Notes: generated from the letters alone by a model not told the origin. Numbered from the stretch's first letter, positions 7,324 to 14,896 are shown. The stretch is 31,550 bases of DNA from JAHEJX01 sp041605955 (GCA_041605955.1 JBFIXI010000048.1:1-31550), one strand, 5' to 3'. Numbers and translations: made by a program.

Positions 7324-7329
7324 TACCGT
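7324..7329 (+). promoter_or_regulatory. -10 element for a leaderless transcript (phosphofructokinase)
   Basis: TACCGT, then 6 nt (CGCACC), then ATG 7336. The 6-nt spacer is identical to the one before the F420 gene. Confidence 0.55.
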
Positions 7330-7335
7330 CGCACC

Positions 7336-8478
7336 ATGCGTATAGGAATCCTCACTGGAGGCGGCGACGTCCCCGGTCTCAACCCCTGCATCAAGGCAGT
7401 CGTCAATCGAGCGTGGAACGAAGGACACGAAGTGATCGGCATCCGCCGCGGCTGGGGCGGTCTGCTGACAACCAACCTCGACGACAAAGCGACGATCGAA
7501 GAGAATTTCCTGCCTCTCAACCCTGAGCGGGTACGGACCGTGGACCGCACCGGCGGCACTTTCCTGCACACGTCGCGGACCAACCCGGGGAAGGTTCGCA
7601 CCAGCGATGTGCCCGAGTTTCTCACTGCCGAAGGTGAAGGCCCACACGACTTCACGCCGCACGTGCTGGCCGTGTTAGAGAGCCAAGGCATCGACGTGCT
7701 CATCCCCATCGGTGGCGATGACACGCTGTCCTATGGACTACGCATGCACGACGAGGGCGTGCCCGTCATCGCCATCCCGAAGACGATGGACAACGACGTC
7801 CACGGCACCGACTACTGCATTGGATTCTCGACGGCGGTGACCCGCGGCGTGCAATTCATCCACAACCTGCGGACCTCCACCGGTTCGCACGAGCGCATCG
7901 CTGTAGTCGAGCTATTCGGCCGGTACAGCGGGGAGACGTCGCTGGTGACCGCATACCTGGCCGGCGTGGATCGAGCGATCATCTCCGAGGTGCCCTTCGA
8001 CATTGATGAGCTGGCCGACATGCTGATGGCCGACCGGGCCGCCAACCCGTCGCGCTACGCCATGATGACCATCTCGGAGGGGGCTTCGATCAAGGGCGGC
8101 GACATGATCCTGAGTGGCGACGAGGACGCGTACGGACATCGCAAGCTTGGCGGTATCGGAATGCTGACCGGAGAGCTGCTCAAGGAGCGGACCGGCATCA
8201 ACATCATCTATCAGCAGCTTGCCTACCTGATGCGATCCGGCTCGCCGGATTCGCTCGACCTGATGGTGGCCACCAACTACGCGGTGATGGCGGCCGACTT
8301 GGCCGTCGAGGGCATGTCCGGGCGGATGGTGGCCCTGCGCAGCGGCACCTACACCTCGGTACCGATCTCAGTGACTCGGGAGGGCGTCAAGCGAGTCGAC
8401 GTCGACGAGCTTTACGACAAGGCGAATTACAAGCCGAAAGTGCGCCACGTGCGTGGCAAGCCGATGTTCCTCTACTGA
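7336..8478 (+). CDS. 6-phosphofructokinase, pyrophosphate-dependent type predicted
   Basis: 380 aa PfkA-family enzyme, converting fructose 6-phosphate to fructose 1,6-bisphosphate. Motifs: GILTGGGDVPGLN (phosphoryl donor loop), PIGGDDTLSYG, PKTMDNDV (catalytic Asp), GFSTAV, and ELFGRYSGE. Two donor-determining residues are Asp129 (GGDDT) and Lys149 (PKTMDND). ATP-dependent enzymes carry Gly at both places (GGDGS and PGTIDND), whereas PPi-dependent ones carry Asp and Lys. The residue spacing of 20 matches E. coli positions 104 and 124. So PPi is the likely donor and the step may be reversible. A bidirectional hairpin follows 15 bp downstream. Confidence 0.93.
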   Translation: MRIGILTGGGDVPGLNPCIKAVVNRAWNEGHEVIGIRRGWGGLLTTNLDDKATIEENFLPLNPERVRTVDRTGGTFLHTSRTNPGKVRTSDVPEFLTAEGEGPHDFTPHVLAVLESQGIDVLIPIGGDDTLSYGLRMHDEGVPVIAIPKTMDNDVHGTDYCIGFSTAVTRGVQFIHNLRTSTGSHERIAVVELFGRYSGETSLVTAYLAGVDRAIISEVPFDIDELADMLMADRAANPSRYAMMTISEGASIKGGDMILSGDEDAYGHRKLGGIGMLTGELLKERTGINIIYQQLAYLMRSGSPDSLDLMVATNYAVMAADLAVEGMSGRMVALRSGTYTSVPISVTREGVKRVDVDELYDKANYKPKVRHVRGKPMFLY

Positions 8479-8492
8479 TCTCCGCAACTACG

Positions 8493-8521
8493 GTTGAGCC
8501 CGCCGACAGGGCGGGCTCAAC
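8493..8521. terminator. Bidirectional hairpin between phosphofructokinase and PepSY genes
   Basis: A 12-bp perfect stem (GTTGAGCCCGCC with its exact complement) around a 5-nt GACAG loop lies between two convergent genes, 15 bp from one stop and 22 bp from the other. There is no T-tract. Its position suits termination in both directions. Confidence 0.75.
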
Positions 8522-8542
8522 AGCTTCCGGTCAGACGGTGCC

Positions 8543-8866
8543 TCAGTCGTTGTCACCGTCCGTCTCGTCCTGATCGACGCCTTCGACCTCAGAGCCCACC
8601 ACAACGAAGTTCTCGTCGAGCTGAACGTCGACTTCGGTGCCGTCGTTGAGCGTCACCTCGACTTCGTAGAGCGACTCCTCGTCGCCTACCTCGGTGTCGG
8701 TTACCCGTCCTTCACCGAGGTAGTCCAGAGCTGCCTTGCTGGCCTTCTCCAGGGCTTCCCCAGTGATCGGGGTATCGGTGTCGCCTCCGGCGATCGCCAC
8801 CGTTGGTATGGCAGCGGCCACTGCCACTACCGCAGCGCCGATGATGATCTTGGTCCTCTTCTGCAT
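8543..8866 (-). CDS. Secreted or membrane-anchored PepSY-domain protein
   Basis: 107 aa. The N-terminus is a lysine/arginine start plus a hydrophobic segment (IIIGAAVVAVAAAIPTVAIA), a signal peptide or membrane anchor. The rest is one PepSY domain: GEALEKASKAALDYLGEGRVTDTEVG, then YEVEVTLNDGTEVDVQLDENFVVVG, then an acidic tail. PepSY domains are thought to inhibit peptidases or sense envelope state, and often sit beside two-component systems, as here. GGGAGG lies 5 nt before ATG 8866. It is transcribed away from the response regulator gene, with operator-like repeats in between. Confidence 0.88.
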   Translation of the reverse strand: MQKRTKIIIGAAVVAVAAAIPTVAIAGGDTDTPITGEALEKASKAALDYLGEGRVTDTEVGDEESLYEVEVTLNDGTEVDVQLDENFVVVGSEVEGVDQDETDGDND

Positions 8867-8899
8867 TGATGCCTCCCGCTTGGGTTTGTGATCAGGCGC

Positions 8900-8905
8900 A
8901 AAATA
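8900..8905 (-). promoter_or_regulatory. -10 element of the PepSY gene
   Basis: TATTTT on the minus strand, giving a leader of about 25-30 nt with the GGGAGG ribosome-binding site. The operator-like repeat at 8916-8932 sits where a -35 element would be. Confidence 0.5.
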
Positions 8906-8915
8906 TCAAGGGTGG

Positions 8916-8932
8916 GCTGACACTCACCTGAC
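8916..8932 (-). promoter_or_regulatory. Direct-repeat operator candidate (PepSY side)
   Basis: Read on the minus strand, GTCAG occurs twice with 11-bp periodicity (GTCAG, 6 nt, GTCAG). It ends about 10 bp before the PepSY -10. OmpR/PhoP-type regulators bind such tandem repeats one helical turn apart, so the adjacent response regulator is the natural candidate. Confidence 0.45.
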
Positions 8933-8950
8933 TCGACCGGCCAGGATCTG

Positions 8951-8968
8951 TTCAGCTGGCAGTCAGCT
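8951..8968 (+). promoter_or_regulatory. Direct-repeat operator candidate (response regulator side)
   Basis: TTCAGCT, 4 nt, GTCAGCT: a direct repeat with 11-bp periodicity on the plus strand. It ends 8 bp before the presumed -10 of the response regulator gene. It mirrors the repeat at 8916-8932 on the other strand, sharing TCAG, and suggests autoregulation. Confidence 0.45.
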
Positions 8969-8976
8969 TTCCGTGA

Positions 8977-8982
8977 GACAAT
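8977..8982 (+). promoter_or_regulatory. -10-like element of the two-component operon
   Basis: GACAAT keeps A2, A4, A5 and T6 of the consensus and is followed by 6 nt and then ATG 8989, so a leaderless message is possible. There is no Shine-Dalgarno sequence. Confidence 0.4.
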
Positions 8983-8988
8983 TGCGTC

Positions 8989-9666
8989 ATGAAGCTGCTC
9001 CTGGTGGAGGACGACAAGAAGATCGCTACCGCCGTCAAGCGGGGGCTCGAAGCCGAGGGCTTCACCGTCGAGGTGGCCTGGGACGGCGATCAGGGCTACT
9101 GGCTGGCAAGCGAGGGCAGCTACGACCTCCTGATCCTCGACATTCTGCTGCCGAGCCGCAACGGCTACCGCATCTGCGGCGATCTGCGCGAGGCCGGCAA
9201 CTGGACACCGATCCTCATGTTGACCGCCAAAGATGGGGATCTCGACGAAGCCGAAGCGCTGGACACCGGCGCCGACGATTACCTGACCAAGCCGTTCTCG
9301 TTCGCCGTCCTCGTTGCCCGGATACGGGCCCTCTTGCGCCGCACCACCGGACGGAACCCGGTACCAATCGCAGCCGGCGATCTGCGCATCGATCCCGGAG
9401 AACGCCGCGCCTGGCGTGGCGAGGTCGAAATCGAGCTGACGTCGCGCCAATTCGACGTTCTCGAATTCCTGATGCGGCGGGCCGGCCAAGTGATGTCGAA
9501 GACCGAGATCCTCGACGGAGTGTGGGAGTACGACTTCGAGGGCGATCCCAACATCGTCGAGGTCTACATCCGCCGGCTGCGGACACGTATCGATGAGCCG
9601 TTCGGCCGCCATGCCATCGAGACGATGCGTGGCGCCGGTTACCGCCTCGCCACCGACGGGGGCTGA
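8989..9666 (+). CDS. OmpR-family response regulator
   Basis: 225 aa. The receiver domain (residues ~1-115) has acidic pocket residues near LVEDD, the phospho-acceptor Asp51 (LILDILLPS), the conserved Thr (LMLTA) and Lys (DYLTKPF). A winged-helix DNA-binding domain follows (residues ~130-222) with the typical ELTSRQFDVLEFLMRRAGQ and a final GAGYRL hairpin. It should bind DNA as a dimer to tandem repeats; two such repeats lie directly upstream. The kinase gene starts 1 bp after its stop. Probable targets are its own operon and the divergent PepSY gene. Confidence 0.95.
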   Translation: MKLLLVEDDKKIATAVKRGLEAEGFTVEVAWDGDQGYWLASEGSYDLLILDILLPSRNGYRICGDLREAGNWTPILMLTAKDGDLDEAEALDTGADDYLTKPFSFAVLVARIRALLRRTTGRNPVPIAAGDLRIDPGERRAWRGEVEIELTSRQFDVLEFLMRRAGQVMSKTEILDGVWEYDFEGDPNIVEVYIRRLRTRIDEPFGRHAIETMRGAGYRLATDGG

Positions 9667-9667
9667 C

Positions 9668-11011
9668 GTGAGACGGGCCTCGATTCGGTTCCGCCTCACG
9701 GCTATTGCGGTCTCGGCGGTAGTGGTGGTGTTGACCGGGGTCGCCTTCGGTCTCGTAACGGCCCAACGCAGCCAGCTCACCACCAGCATGGACACCAACT
9801 TGCGGCAGCGGGCGGACGACATCGAAGCGCTTCTGAGGTCCGCGACGGAAGTCCCTCCGGCGCTCACCGCCAGTCAGCAGGAAGGTTTCACCCAGCTGGT
9901 AGCCGCAGGCGGCCCCGTGATCGCAGCCAGCCCCAACCTCAGCGGCGCAAAGCAGCTTCCCATCGCTTACGACGTTGGCAGAGGCGACCGGCTCCAGACC
10001 TTGAGTGGACTGCCCGTCGACGACGATCCCTTTCGGGTTCTCAGCCGCACCGTAGAGGTCGATGGGTTGCCCGCCGTACTTCACGTCGGAACCAACTACG
10101 ACGTTGTCGGCGACAGCACCGAGGCGCTGACCACCAGCTTGGCAATCTCCATCCCGGTGGTCGTGGTGCTCCTGGCCGGCTTGGTTTGGTGGCTCGTGGG
10201 GCGCACCCTCGGCCCGGTGGAAGACATCCGCGCCGAGGTTGCCGCCATCACCGCAGCCGACCTGAGCCGGCGGGTGCCTGAGCCGACGACAGGCGACGAG
10301 ATTGCGTCGCTGGCCGGAACCATGAACCAGATGTTGAGTCGCATCGAGACCGCGGTCGAACAGCAACAGCGGTTTGTTGCCGACGCCTCTCACGAGCTGC
10401 GCAGCCCGCTCACCCGGATGCGGTCGGAGCTGGAGGTCGACCTGATCACAGCCGAGGGCGAGAACCGCAACCGCCTCGAAAGTGTCCGCGACGAGGTTGT
10501 GGAGCTACAGCGCCTGGTTGAGGATCTGTTGCAGCTGGCACGGGCCGATGCCGGCAAGGAGCGGGTGCCGGCCGAGCCGGTCGACCTAGACGACATCGTG
10601 CTCGACGAGGCGAAACAACTGCAGGCGTCGGGACGGGTCACGGTCGACATGACCGCGGTGTCCGGTGCTCAGGTCGTGGGCGACCACCGCCAGCTGCGGC
10701 GGGCAATCCACAACGTCGCCGACAACGCCGGGCGCCACGCCACCGCTCTGGTGACGTTCACGCTCCGCGAGACCAACGGCATGGCCGAGATGACCGTGGC
10801 CGATGACGGTCCGGGAATAGCCGCCAACAAGGCTGAGCTCATCTTCGAGCGGTTCGGGCGCATCGATGAGTCGCGCAGTCGCCACCAGGGCGGGACGGGG
10901 CTCGGGTTGGCCATCGCTCGCGACATCGCCCGCCGCCACGGCGGCGACTTGGTCATCGATCCCTCCCATGAGGGAGGAGCCAAGTTCCTGCTGCGCCTGC
11001 CCGTGGCCTAG
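9668..11011 (+). CDS. Sensor histidine kinase (HAMP-HisKA-HATPase)
   Basis: 447 aa from GTG 9668, right after the regulator stop. A first membrane segment (residues ~10-30) precedes an extracytoplasmic sensor domain of about 120 residues, a second membrane segment (IPVVVVLLAGLVWWLVG), a HAMP linker (TLGPVEDIRAEV), HisKA with His242 (DASHELRSPLTR), and the catalytic domain with N box (RRAIHNVADNAGRH), G1 (VADDGPGI), F box (IFERFGR) and G2 (GTGLGLAIA). It phosphorylates the partner regulator. The signal is unknown; the neighbouring PepSY protein hints at an envelope cue. Its end lies 12 bp from a convergent lipoprotein gene. Confidence 0.95.
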   Translation: MRRASIRFRLTAIAVSAVVVVLTGVAFGLVTAQRSQLTTSMDTNLRQRADDIEALLRSATEVPPALTASQQEGFTQLVAAGGPVIAASPNLSGAKQLPIAYDVGRGDRLQTLSGLPVDDDPFRVLSRTVEVDGLPAVLHVGTNYDVVGDSTEALTTSLAISIPVVVVLLAGLVWWLVGRTLGPVEDIRAEVAAITAADLSRRVPEPTTGDEIASLAGTMNQMLSRIETAVEQQQRFVADASHELRSPLTRMRSELEVDLITAEGENRNRLESVRDEVVELQRLVEDLLQLARADAGKERVPAEPVDLDDIVLDEAKQLQASGRVTVDMTAVSGAQVVGDHRQLRRAIHNVADNAGRHATALVTFTLRETNGMAEMTVADDGPGIAANKAELIFERFGRIDESRSRHQGGTGLGLAIARDIARRHGGDLVIDPSHEGGAKFLLRLPVA

Positions 11012-11023
11012 GGCGGCGCCATC

Positions 11024-11866
11024 TCAGTCCGCAGGTGGTGGGATCTGCGGCAGATAGCCGGGCTCCGGAGCCACGATCTCAAACTCGGCGCCCACGTCGT
11101 ACACCTCGTATTGATAGCGGAACACCACCGGCCAGTCGGCATCGAGGGCGATGCGCCGCTCTTCGCCGTCGAGCTCGATGACAACATCGGCCTCGAGGAT
11201 GGCTCCGCAATCGTCCACCCAGTACGAGTACGACGTGCCGGCGGCGACGAACTCGCGTCCCGCCATCTTGCCACGGAAGCCGCGCCGCATCTCGTCGACT
11301 CCCCCGACGTACTGCCTGGCGGGGATACCGGCAACTGCGGCGGGCTCACTCGGCTCCAGATGATCAACCACGTCGGGCCCGTTGACGTAGCCGTTGACCC
11401 ACACCAGCAGCGGCCACCGGATGGGCACGAAAGGCAGCTCGACCCAAGCTCCGTCGGCGAGCTCCCAGGCCGTCCCGTCGAGAATCACGTTCGACCGCAC
11501 CCCGACTCCGAACTCGATCTCGTCCTCAGGGTTGGTGAACACCCAGTGGGCGCGGTCACCGTGGATCTCCCGGTGGACCTCGGTGCGGAAACCGTCTGCC
11601 GACTCGGACCACCAGCTGCGGAACGGTGTCACCTCCGGGTGGAGACACCGCTCGGATGAAGTCGTGACGCCGGAGGTGCTGGCCGGCGCGACGATCGTCG
11701 AAGATGTCGCCGCGACTTTCGAGCTGGTCGCCACTCCGGCCGGCGAAGACGACGAGACGGCCGAAGACGAACCGAAGCTCTCATTGGTTGGCGAGCTCGC
11801 GGTTTCCCCACAGGCAGCGATGAGCGCCAGCACGACCAGAAAGGGCGTGAGGCGGAGACGATTCAC
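11024..11866 (-). CDS. Putative lipoprotein, function unknown
   Basis: 280 aa from GTG 11866. A signal peptide ends in LIAAC, followed by a long Ser/Thr/Ala linker of about 50 residues, then a soluble domain of about 200 residues rich in aromatic residues (FRSWWSESADGF, GYVNGPDVVDHLEP, YSYWVDDCGAILEADV, YQYEVYDVGAEFEIVAPEPGY). The order of strands and the final FEIVAPEP resemble LppX/LprG-type lipid-binding lipoproteins, but I cannot confirm that. A longer open frame to 12184 crosses a strong hairpin region, so the lipoprotein signal marks the true start. AAGACT lies 6 nt before the GTG, a weak leaderless promoter. Confidence 0.7.
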   Translation of the reverse strand: MNRLRLTPFLVVLALIAACGETASSPTNESFGSSSAVSSSSPAGVATSSKVAATSSTIVAPASTSGVTTSSERCLHPEVTPFRSWWSESADGFRTEVHREIHGDRAHWVFTNPEDEIEFGVGVRSNVILDGTAWELADGAWVELPFVPIRWPLLVWVNGYVNGPDVVDHLEPSEPAAVAGIPARQYVGGVDEMRRGFRGKMAGREFVAAGTSYSYWVDDCGAILEADVVIELDGEERRIALDADWPVVFRYQYEVYDVGAEFEIVAPEPGYLPQIPPPAD

Positions 11867-11872
11867 GGACTG

Positions 11873-11878
11873 AGTCTT
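11873..11878 (-). promoter_or_regulatory. Weak -10-like element (lipoprotein gene)
   Basis: AAGACT on the minus strand, then 6 nt, then GTG 11866. It has only A2 and T6 of the consensus plus the A at position 4; listed because the spacing matches the other leaderless starts. Confidence 0.25.
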
Positions 11879-11897
11879 CGGCGCGTTTGGTGCAAAC

Positions 11898-11937
11898 CCT
11901 GAGGCGAGAGACCTTCGGTGTGGTCTCCCGCCTCGGG
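11898..11937. terminator. Long hairpin between thioesterase and lipoprotein genes
   Basis: A 16-bp stem (11898-11913 with 11922-11937) with one G-U pair and one mismatch and an 8-nt loop. It lies downstream of the minus-strand thioesterase gene and should end its transcript. Confidence 0.65.
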
Positions 11938-11965
11938 ATTCGTTATCCCGGCCACTCTGCAGCCC

Positions 11966-12009
11966 CCGCCCGCCTCGAAATCTACAGATCGTGCCCACGA
12001 GGCGGGCGG
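11966..12009. terminator. Second hairpin after the thioesterase gene
   Basis: A 12-bp perfect stem (CCGCCCGCCTCG with its complement at 11998-12009) and a 20-nt loop. It begins 17 bp past the thioesterase stop and shares the CGAGGCGG core with the next hairpin. Confidence 0.5.
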
Positions 12010-12026
12010 CCGTGGTCCAGAGTGAG

Positions 12027-12824
12027 CTAGCCCCGCGGCAGCAGAGCCAGCTGACGCGACTGGGCGATGAGGCGACCCGACTCTGCCCACAACTCCCCGT
12101 CCTCCTCCAGGAACCCGCCGGTGATGAATCGCGTGTTGAAGGAGCACCGTAGCCACTCGTCCGGACGGGGTGCTTCGCGGACATGGGTCGTCAGTTCCAG
12201 GGTCGGAGTCCAGGCGACCGGCAGATCGGCGTTGAATATCGTGGGGGGAAAGGCGTCGGCGGCGACGACGAGCCCGAGTGTGTTTAGCGGCTCGCCGCCG
12301 GCCCAGCGGAAGTAGCCACGCACCCGGGGGCGTCCCGGCGATCCCTCGGGCCCGACCGGAGTGTCTGCCGGGTGGAGGCGCAGATCAACGTTGGCCATGA
12401 ACGGCGGCGGAAAGGTCGCAGTGGGCTCCACCTTGATGCACTGCTCCAGCGGCGGTAACTCGGGAGGCCGCCCCTCCACTCTCTCGGGAGCCTCGACCGG
12501 GGCCAGCTCTCCATAGCTGCCCAAGGCGGCCACCAGAGGTCGCCCAGCGTCGCCTCGTACAGTGCAGCGAACGGTGGCGAATCGCCCTCCCTCTTTGAGC
12601 ACTGCGGTATCGACGATCACCGGCCCAGCTGTAGCCGGTGCCAAGAAGTGGCCGGTGATGCTCACGGGATCCCGCCGGCCCGAGGCGAGCAAGCCGGCGT
12701 GGGCGGCGATCGCCAAGAGGTAGCCGCCGTTGGCCTTGCCCAGGATGTCCCAACCCGACTGGATCTCGCCCTCGTACGACGACTCGCCTATCGGGGTGAG
12801 CGCAACGGCAGCGGCGAACGTCAT
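12027..12824 (-). CDS. Acyl-CoA thioesterase-like double-hotdog protein
   Basis: 265 aa. The N-terminal hotdog shows WDILGKANGGYLLAIAAHAGL and RDPVSITGHFLAPATAGPV, the pattern of the TesB-like thioesterase family (4HBT_3). The second half has WLRCSFNTRFITGGFLEEDGELWAESGRLIAQSRQLALL, the usual C-terminal hotdog ending of that family. It would hydrolyse acyl-CoA esters; the chain-length range is unknown. The start is placed at ATG 12824, seven codons inside the longest frame, because a TAGCTT element lies 7 nt before it. Confidence 0.85.
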   Translation of the reverse strand: MTFAAAVALTPIGESSYEGEIQSGWDILGKANGGYLLAIAAHAGLLASGRRDPVSITGHFLAPATAGPVIVDTAVLKEGGRFATVRCTVRGDAGRPLVAALGSYGELAPVEAPERVEGRPPELPPLEQCIKVEPTATFPPPFMANVDLRLHPADTPVGPEGSPGRPRVRGYFRWAGGEPLNTLGLVVAADAFPPTIFNADLPVAWTPTLELTTHVREAPRPDEWLRCSFNTRFITGGFLEEDGELWAESGRLIAQSRQLALLPRG

Positions 12825-12831
12825 GGACGTC

Positions 12832-12837
12832 AAGCTA
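12832..12837 (-). promoter_or_regulatory. -10 element for a leaderless transcript (thioesterase)
   Basis: TAGCTT on the minus strand, then 7 nt, then ATG 12824. It decides the start over the upstream codon at 12845. Confidence 0.55.
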
Positions 12838-12881
12838 GCCAGCACTGCAGATCCCCGGTCGGCTCCGGGGTGTCGATCTAG

Positions 12882-12908
12882 TTAATGGGCGCGAAACATT
12901 GCCGTCAC
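12882..12908 (+). promoter_or_regulatory. GlnR-like nitrogen operator candidate
   Basis: GAAAC, 6 nt, GTCAC (12893-12908) matches two adjacent half-sites of the actinobacterial GlnR pattern (gTnAc and GaAAc spaced by 6). A degenerate TTAAT half-site precedes it at the right spacing. It overlaps or abuts the -35 region of the ammonium transporter promoter. Found by eye. Confidence 0.45.
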
Positions 12909-12918
12909 TTTCCCCCCT

Positions 12919-12924
12919 TACCTT
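12919..12924 (+). promoter_or_regulatory. -10 element of the amt-PII operon
   Basis: TACCTT fits TANNNT. The predicted start near 12931 leaves a leader of about 27 nt that carries a perfect AGGAGGT ribosome-binding site 6 nt before GTG 12958. Confidence 0.45.
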
Positions 12925-12957
12925 CCGCCCAAGACGAGCGGACCAGGAGGTAGCAGC

Positions 12958-14355
12958 GTGAAACGAAAGGTGTTTGTTGCGGGGGCGATGGCGGCCGGCT
13001 GGCTCGTCGCCACTGCCAGTCCCGCTTTGGCTCAGGAGGGGGTGGCGGCATCTCAGTTTGTCCTCGACAACCTCTTCATCTTCATCGCCGGTGTTCTCGT
13101 GTTCTTCATGCAGGCGGGGTTTGCGCTCGTCGAGGCGGGACTGACACGGGCCAAGAACGTCTCGAACATCATGATGAAGAACCTGATGGACATGTCGGCC
13201 GGAGTGCTGGCCTTCGCCTTGGTGGGTTACGGAATCGCCTTTGGCGGAGGCGAGCTGCTCGGGGGGTGGTTTGGCTTCGATCTTGGAATCGCCGGTGTGG
13301 AGGACACCAGCGCCGACGGATTGCTACCAGCCACCTTCTTTTTCTTCCAAGCCGCCTTCGCCGCCACGGCGGCCACGATCGTGTCCGGCGCGATGGCGGA
13401 GCGCACCAGGTTCAAGAGCTATTTCGTATACAGCTTCTTCCTCACTGCGCTGATCTACCCGATCGTGCTGCGGTGGACGTGGGGCGGAGGTTGGCTCGCC
13501 CAGCTGGGCACGCCGTTCTCCGACTTCGCCGGATCGACGATCGTGCATGCCACCGGAGGCTGGGCCGCCCTAATGGGGGCCATCGCCTTGGGACCTCGCA
13601 TCGGGCGCTACACCAAAGACGGCAAACCCCGGGCGATACCAGGCCACTCGATTCCGTTCGTGGTATTCGGGGCGCTCATCCTCTTCATTGGCTGGTTCGG
13701 CTTCAATCCGGGCTCGGAGCTGGCGGCCGACGAGTTCGTGACGCAGATCGCGCTCAAGACGCTGCTGGCAGCGGCCGCCGGAACGATCGCCGCCATGGCG
13801 ATCAACTGGCGGCTCGACGGTAAGCCCGACGTGTCCTTCGCCGCCAACGGAATGCTGGCGGGTCTGGTGGCGATCACCGCGCCGGTAGGCGCAGTCGAGA
13901 CCTGGGCTTCGGTGCTGATCGGCGCAATCGGAGGCGTCATCGTCGTCTTCTCGGTCCGGTTCTTCGACCGGATCAAGATCGACGACCCGGTAGGGGCCAT
14001 ATCCGTACACGGCGTGGTCGGCACGTGGGGCACGCTGTCCATCGCCTTCTTCGCCAAGTACGACGACGCCTTCTTGGGACGCGAGAATGCCGGCTTGTTC
14101 TACGGGGGCGGCCTAGACCAACTGTGGACGCAGCTGCTATTCGTCGTCGTTCATTTCATCTTCGTGATTGTCGCCGCCGGCGCACTCTTCTACGGAATCA
14201 AACGGTGGATCGGGCTGCGGGTCAGCGAGGAGGAGGAGCTCGGCGGCCTCGATGTGATGGAGCACGGCTCTCCGGGTTACGGGCATGATCCCAGGTCCAC
14301 CGATGCCACTCCGGTGGGTGTCGGCGGCGGCGCCCCTACCCGGACCTCGGTCTGA
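12958..14355 (+). CDS. amt: Ammonium transporter
   Basis: 465 aa from a GTG start with a strong AGGAGGT site. A cleavable-looking signal (ending PALAQ) is followed by about eleven membrane helices. Family motifs: FMQAGFALVEAGLTRAKN, FFFQAAFAATAATIVSGAM, DFAGSTIVHATGGWAALMG (first pore histidine in VHATGG) and ISVHGVVGTWGT (second pore histidine). Amt proteins are trimeric channels that pass ammonium and are plugged by a PII protein; the PII gene follows 14 bp downstream, the usual arrangement. The cytoplasmic C-terminus (GIKRWIGLRVSEEEELGGLD) includes the conserved allosteric stretch. Confidence 0.96.
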   Translation: MKRKVFVAGAMAAGWLVATASPALAQEGVAASQFVLDNLFIFIAGVLVFFMQAGFALVEAGLTRAKNVSNIMMKNLMDMSAGVLAFALVGYGIAFGGGELLGGWFGFDLGIAGVEDTSADGLLPATFFFFQAAFAATAATIVSGAMAERTRFKSYFVYSFFLTALIYPIVLRWTWGGGWLAQLGTPFSDFAGSTIVHATGGWAALMGAIALGPRIGRYTKDGKPRAIPGHSIPFVVFGALILFIGWFGFNPGSELAADEFVTQIALKTLLAAAAGTIAAMAINWRLDGKPDVSFAANGMLAGLVAITAPVGAVETWASVLIGAIGGVIVVFSVRFFDRIKIDDPVGAISVHGVVGTWGTLSIAFFAKYDDAFLGRENAGLFYGGGLDQLWTQLLFVVVHFIFVIVAAGALFYGIKRWIGLRVSEEEELGGLDVMEHGSPGYGHDPRSTDATPVGVGGGAPTRTSV

Positions 14356-14369
14356 ACGAAAGGAAACCA

Positions 14370-14711
14370 ATGTTGAATCTCGTTACTGCGGTCATCAAAC
14401 CGCACAGACTCGACTCCGTGAGGGGAGCCCTCCAGAGTGCCGGGATCTCCGGAATGACCGTGACCGAAGTCTCGGGCTTCGGCCGACAGGGCGGTCACAC
14501 CGAGACCTACCGGGGAGCTGAATACGTCGTCGAGTTCGTACCCAAGGTCAAGATCGAAGTGCTGACGAGCTTTGATGAAACCGACAAGGTGGTCGACCTG
14601 ATTCGAGATGCCGCTTACTCGGGAGAGATCGGTGACGGCAAGATTTGGGCGATGTCGGTCGACCGCCTCGTGCGCATCCGCACCGGGGAGATGGGCGCTG
14701 ACGCTCTGTAG
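14370..14711 (+). CDS. glnK: PII nitrogen regulatory protein
   Basis: 113 aa, standard PII length. T-loop GHTETYRGAEY has the modifiable Tyr at position 52 (51 in E. coli numbering), B-loop SGEIGDGKIW binds ATP, and the C-loop SVDRLVRIRTGE closes it. It reads 2-oxoglutarate and ATP/ADP levels and blocks Amt when nitrogen is plentiful. In Actinobacteria the tyrosine is often adenylylated rather than uridylylated. GAAAGGA lies about 6 nt before ATG 14370. A hairpin downstream likely ends the operon. No glnD follows, unlike the common amt-glnK-glnD cluster. Confidence 0.96.
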   Translation: MLNLVTAVIKPHRLDSVRGALQSAGISGMTVTEVSGFGRQGGHTETYRGAEYVVEFVPKVKIEVLTSFDETDKVVDLIRDAAYSGEIGDGKIWAMSVDRLVRIRTGEMGADAL

Positions 14712-14729
14712 GGAGTCCAGTGACTCTGC

Positions 14730-14761
14730 AGGGGCGGGGGCCGTGGCCGGTCTCCGCCCTT
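14730..14761 (+). terminator. Hairpin after glnK
   Basis: AGGGGCGG pairs with CCGCCCTT (one G-U), with further internal pairing possible. It begins 19 bp after the stop and closes with TT, the best candidate for the amt-glnK terminator. Confidence 0.5.
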
Positions 14762-14896
14762 GCGGTCTGCTCTGCGGATAGAGCTGCCTAGCCCGATGTC
14801 GGCTGGAGCACGCGTCACGCGTTGCTTGGCACGGCTGGTCCACGACTGCACTCTTTGCAGGCCGTAGCGGGACGAAGGTATCGTCGACCACTCAAT

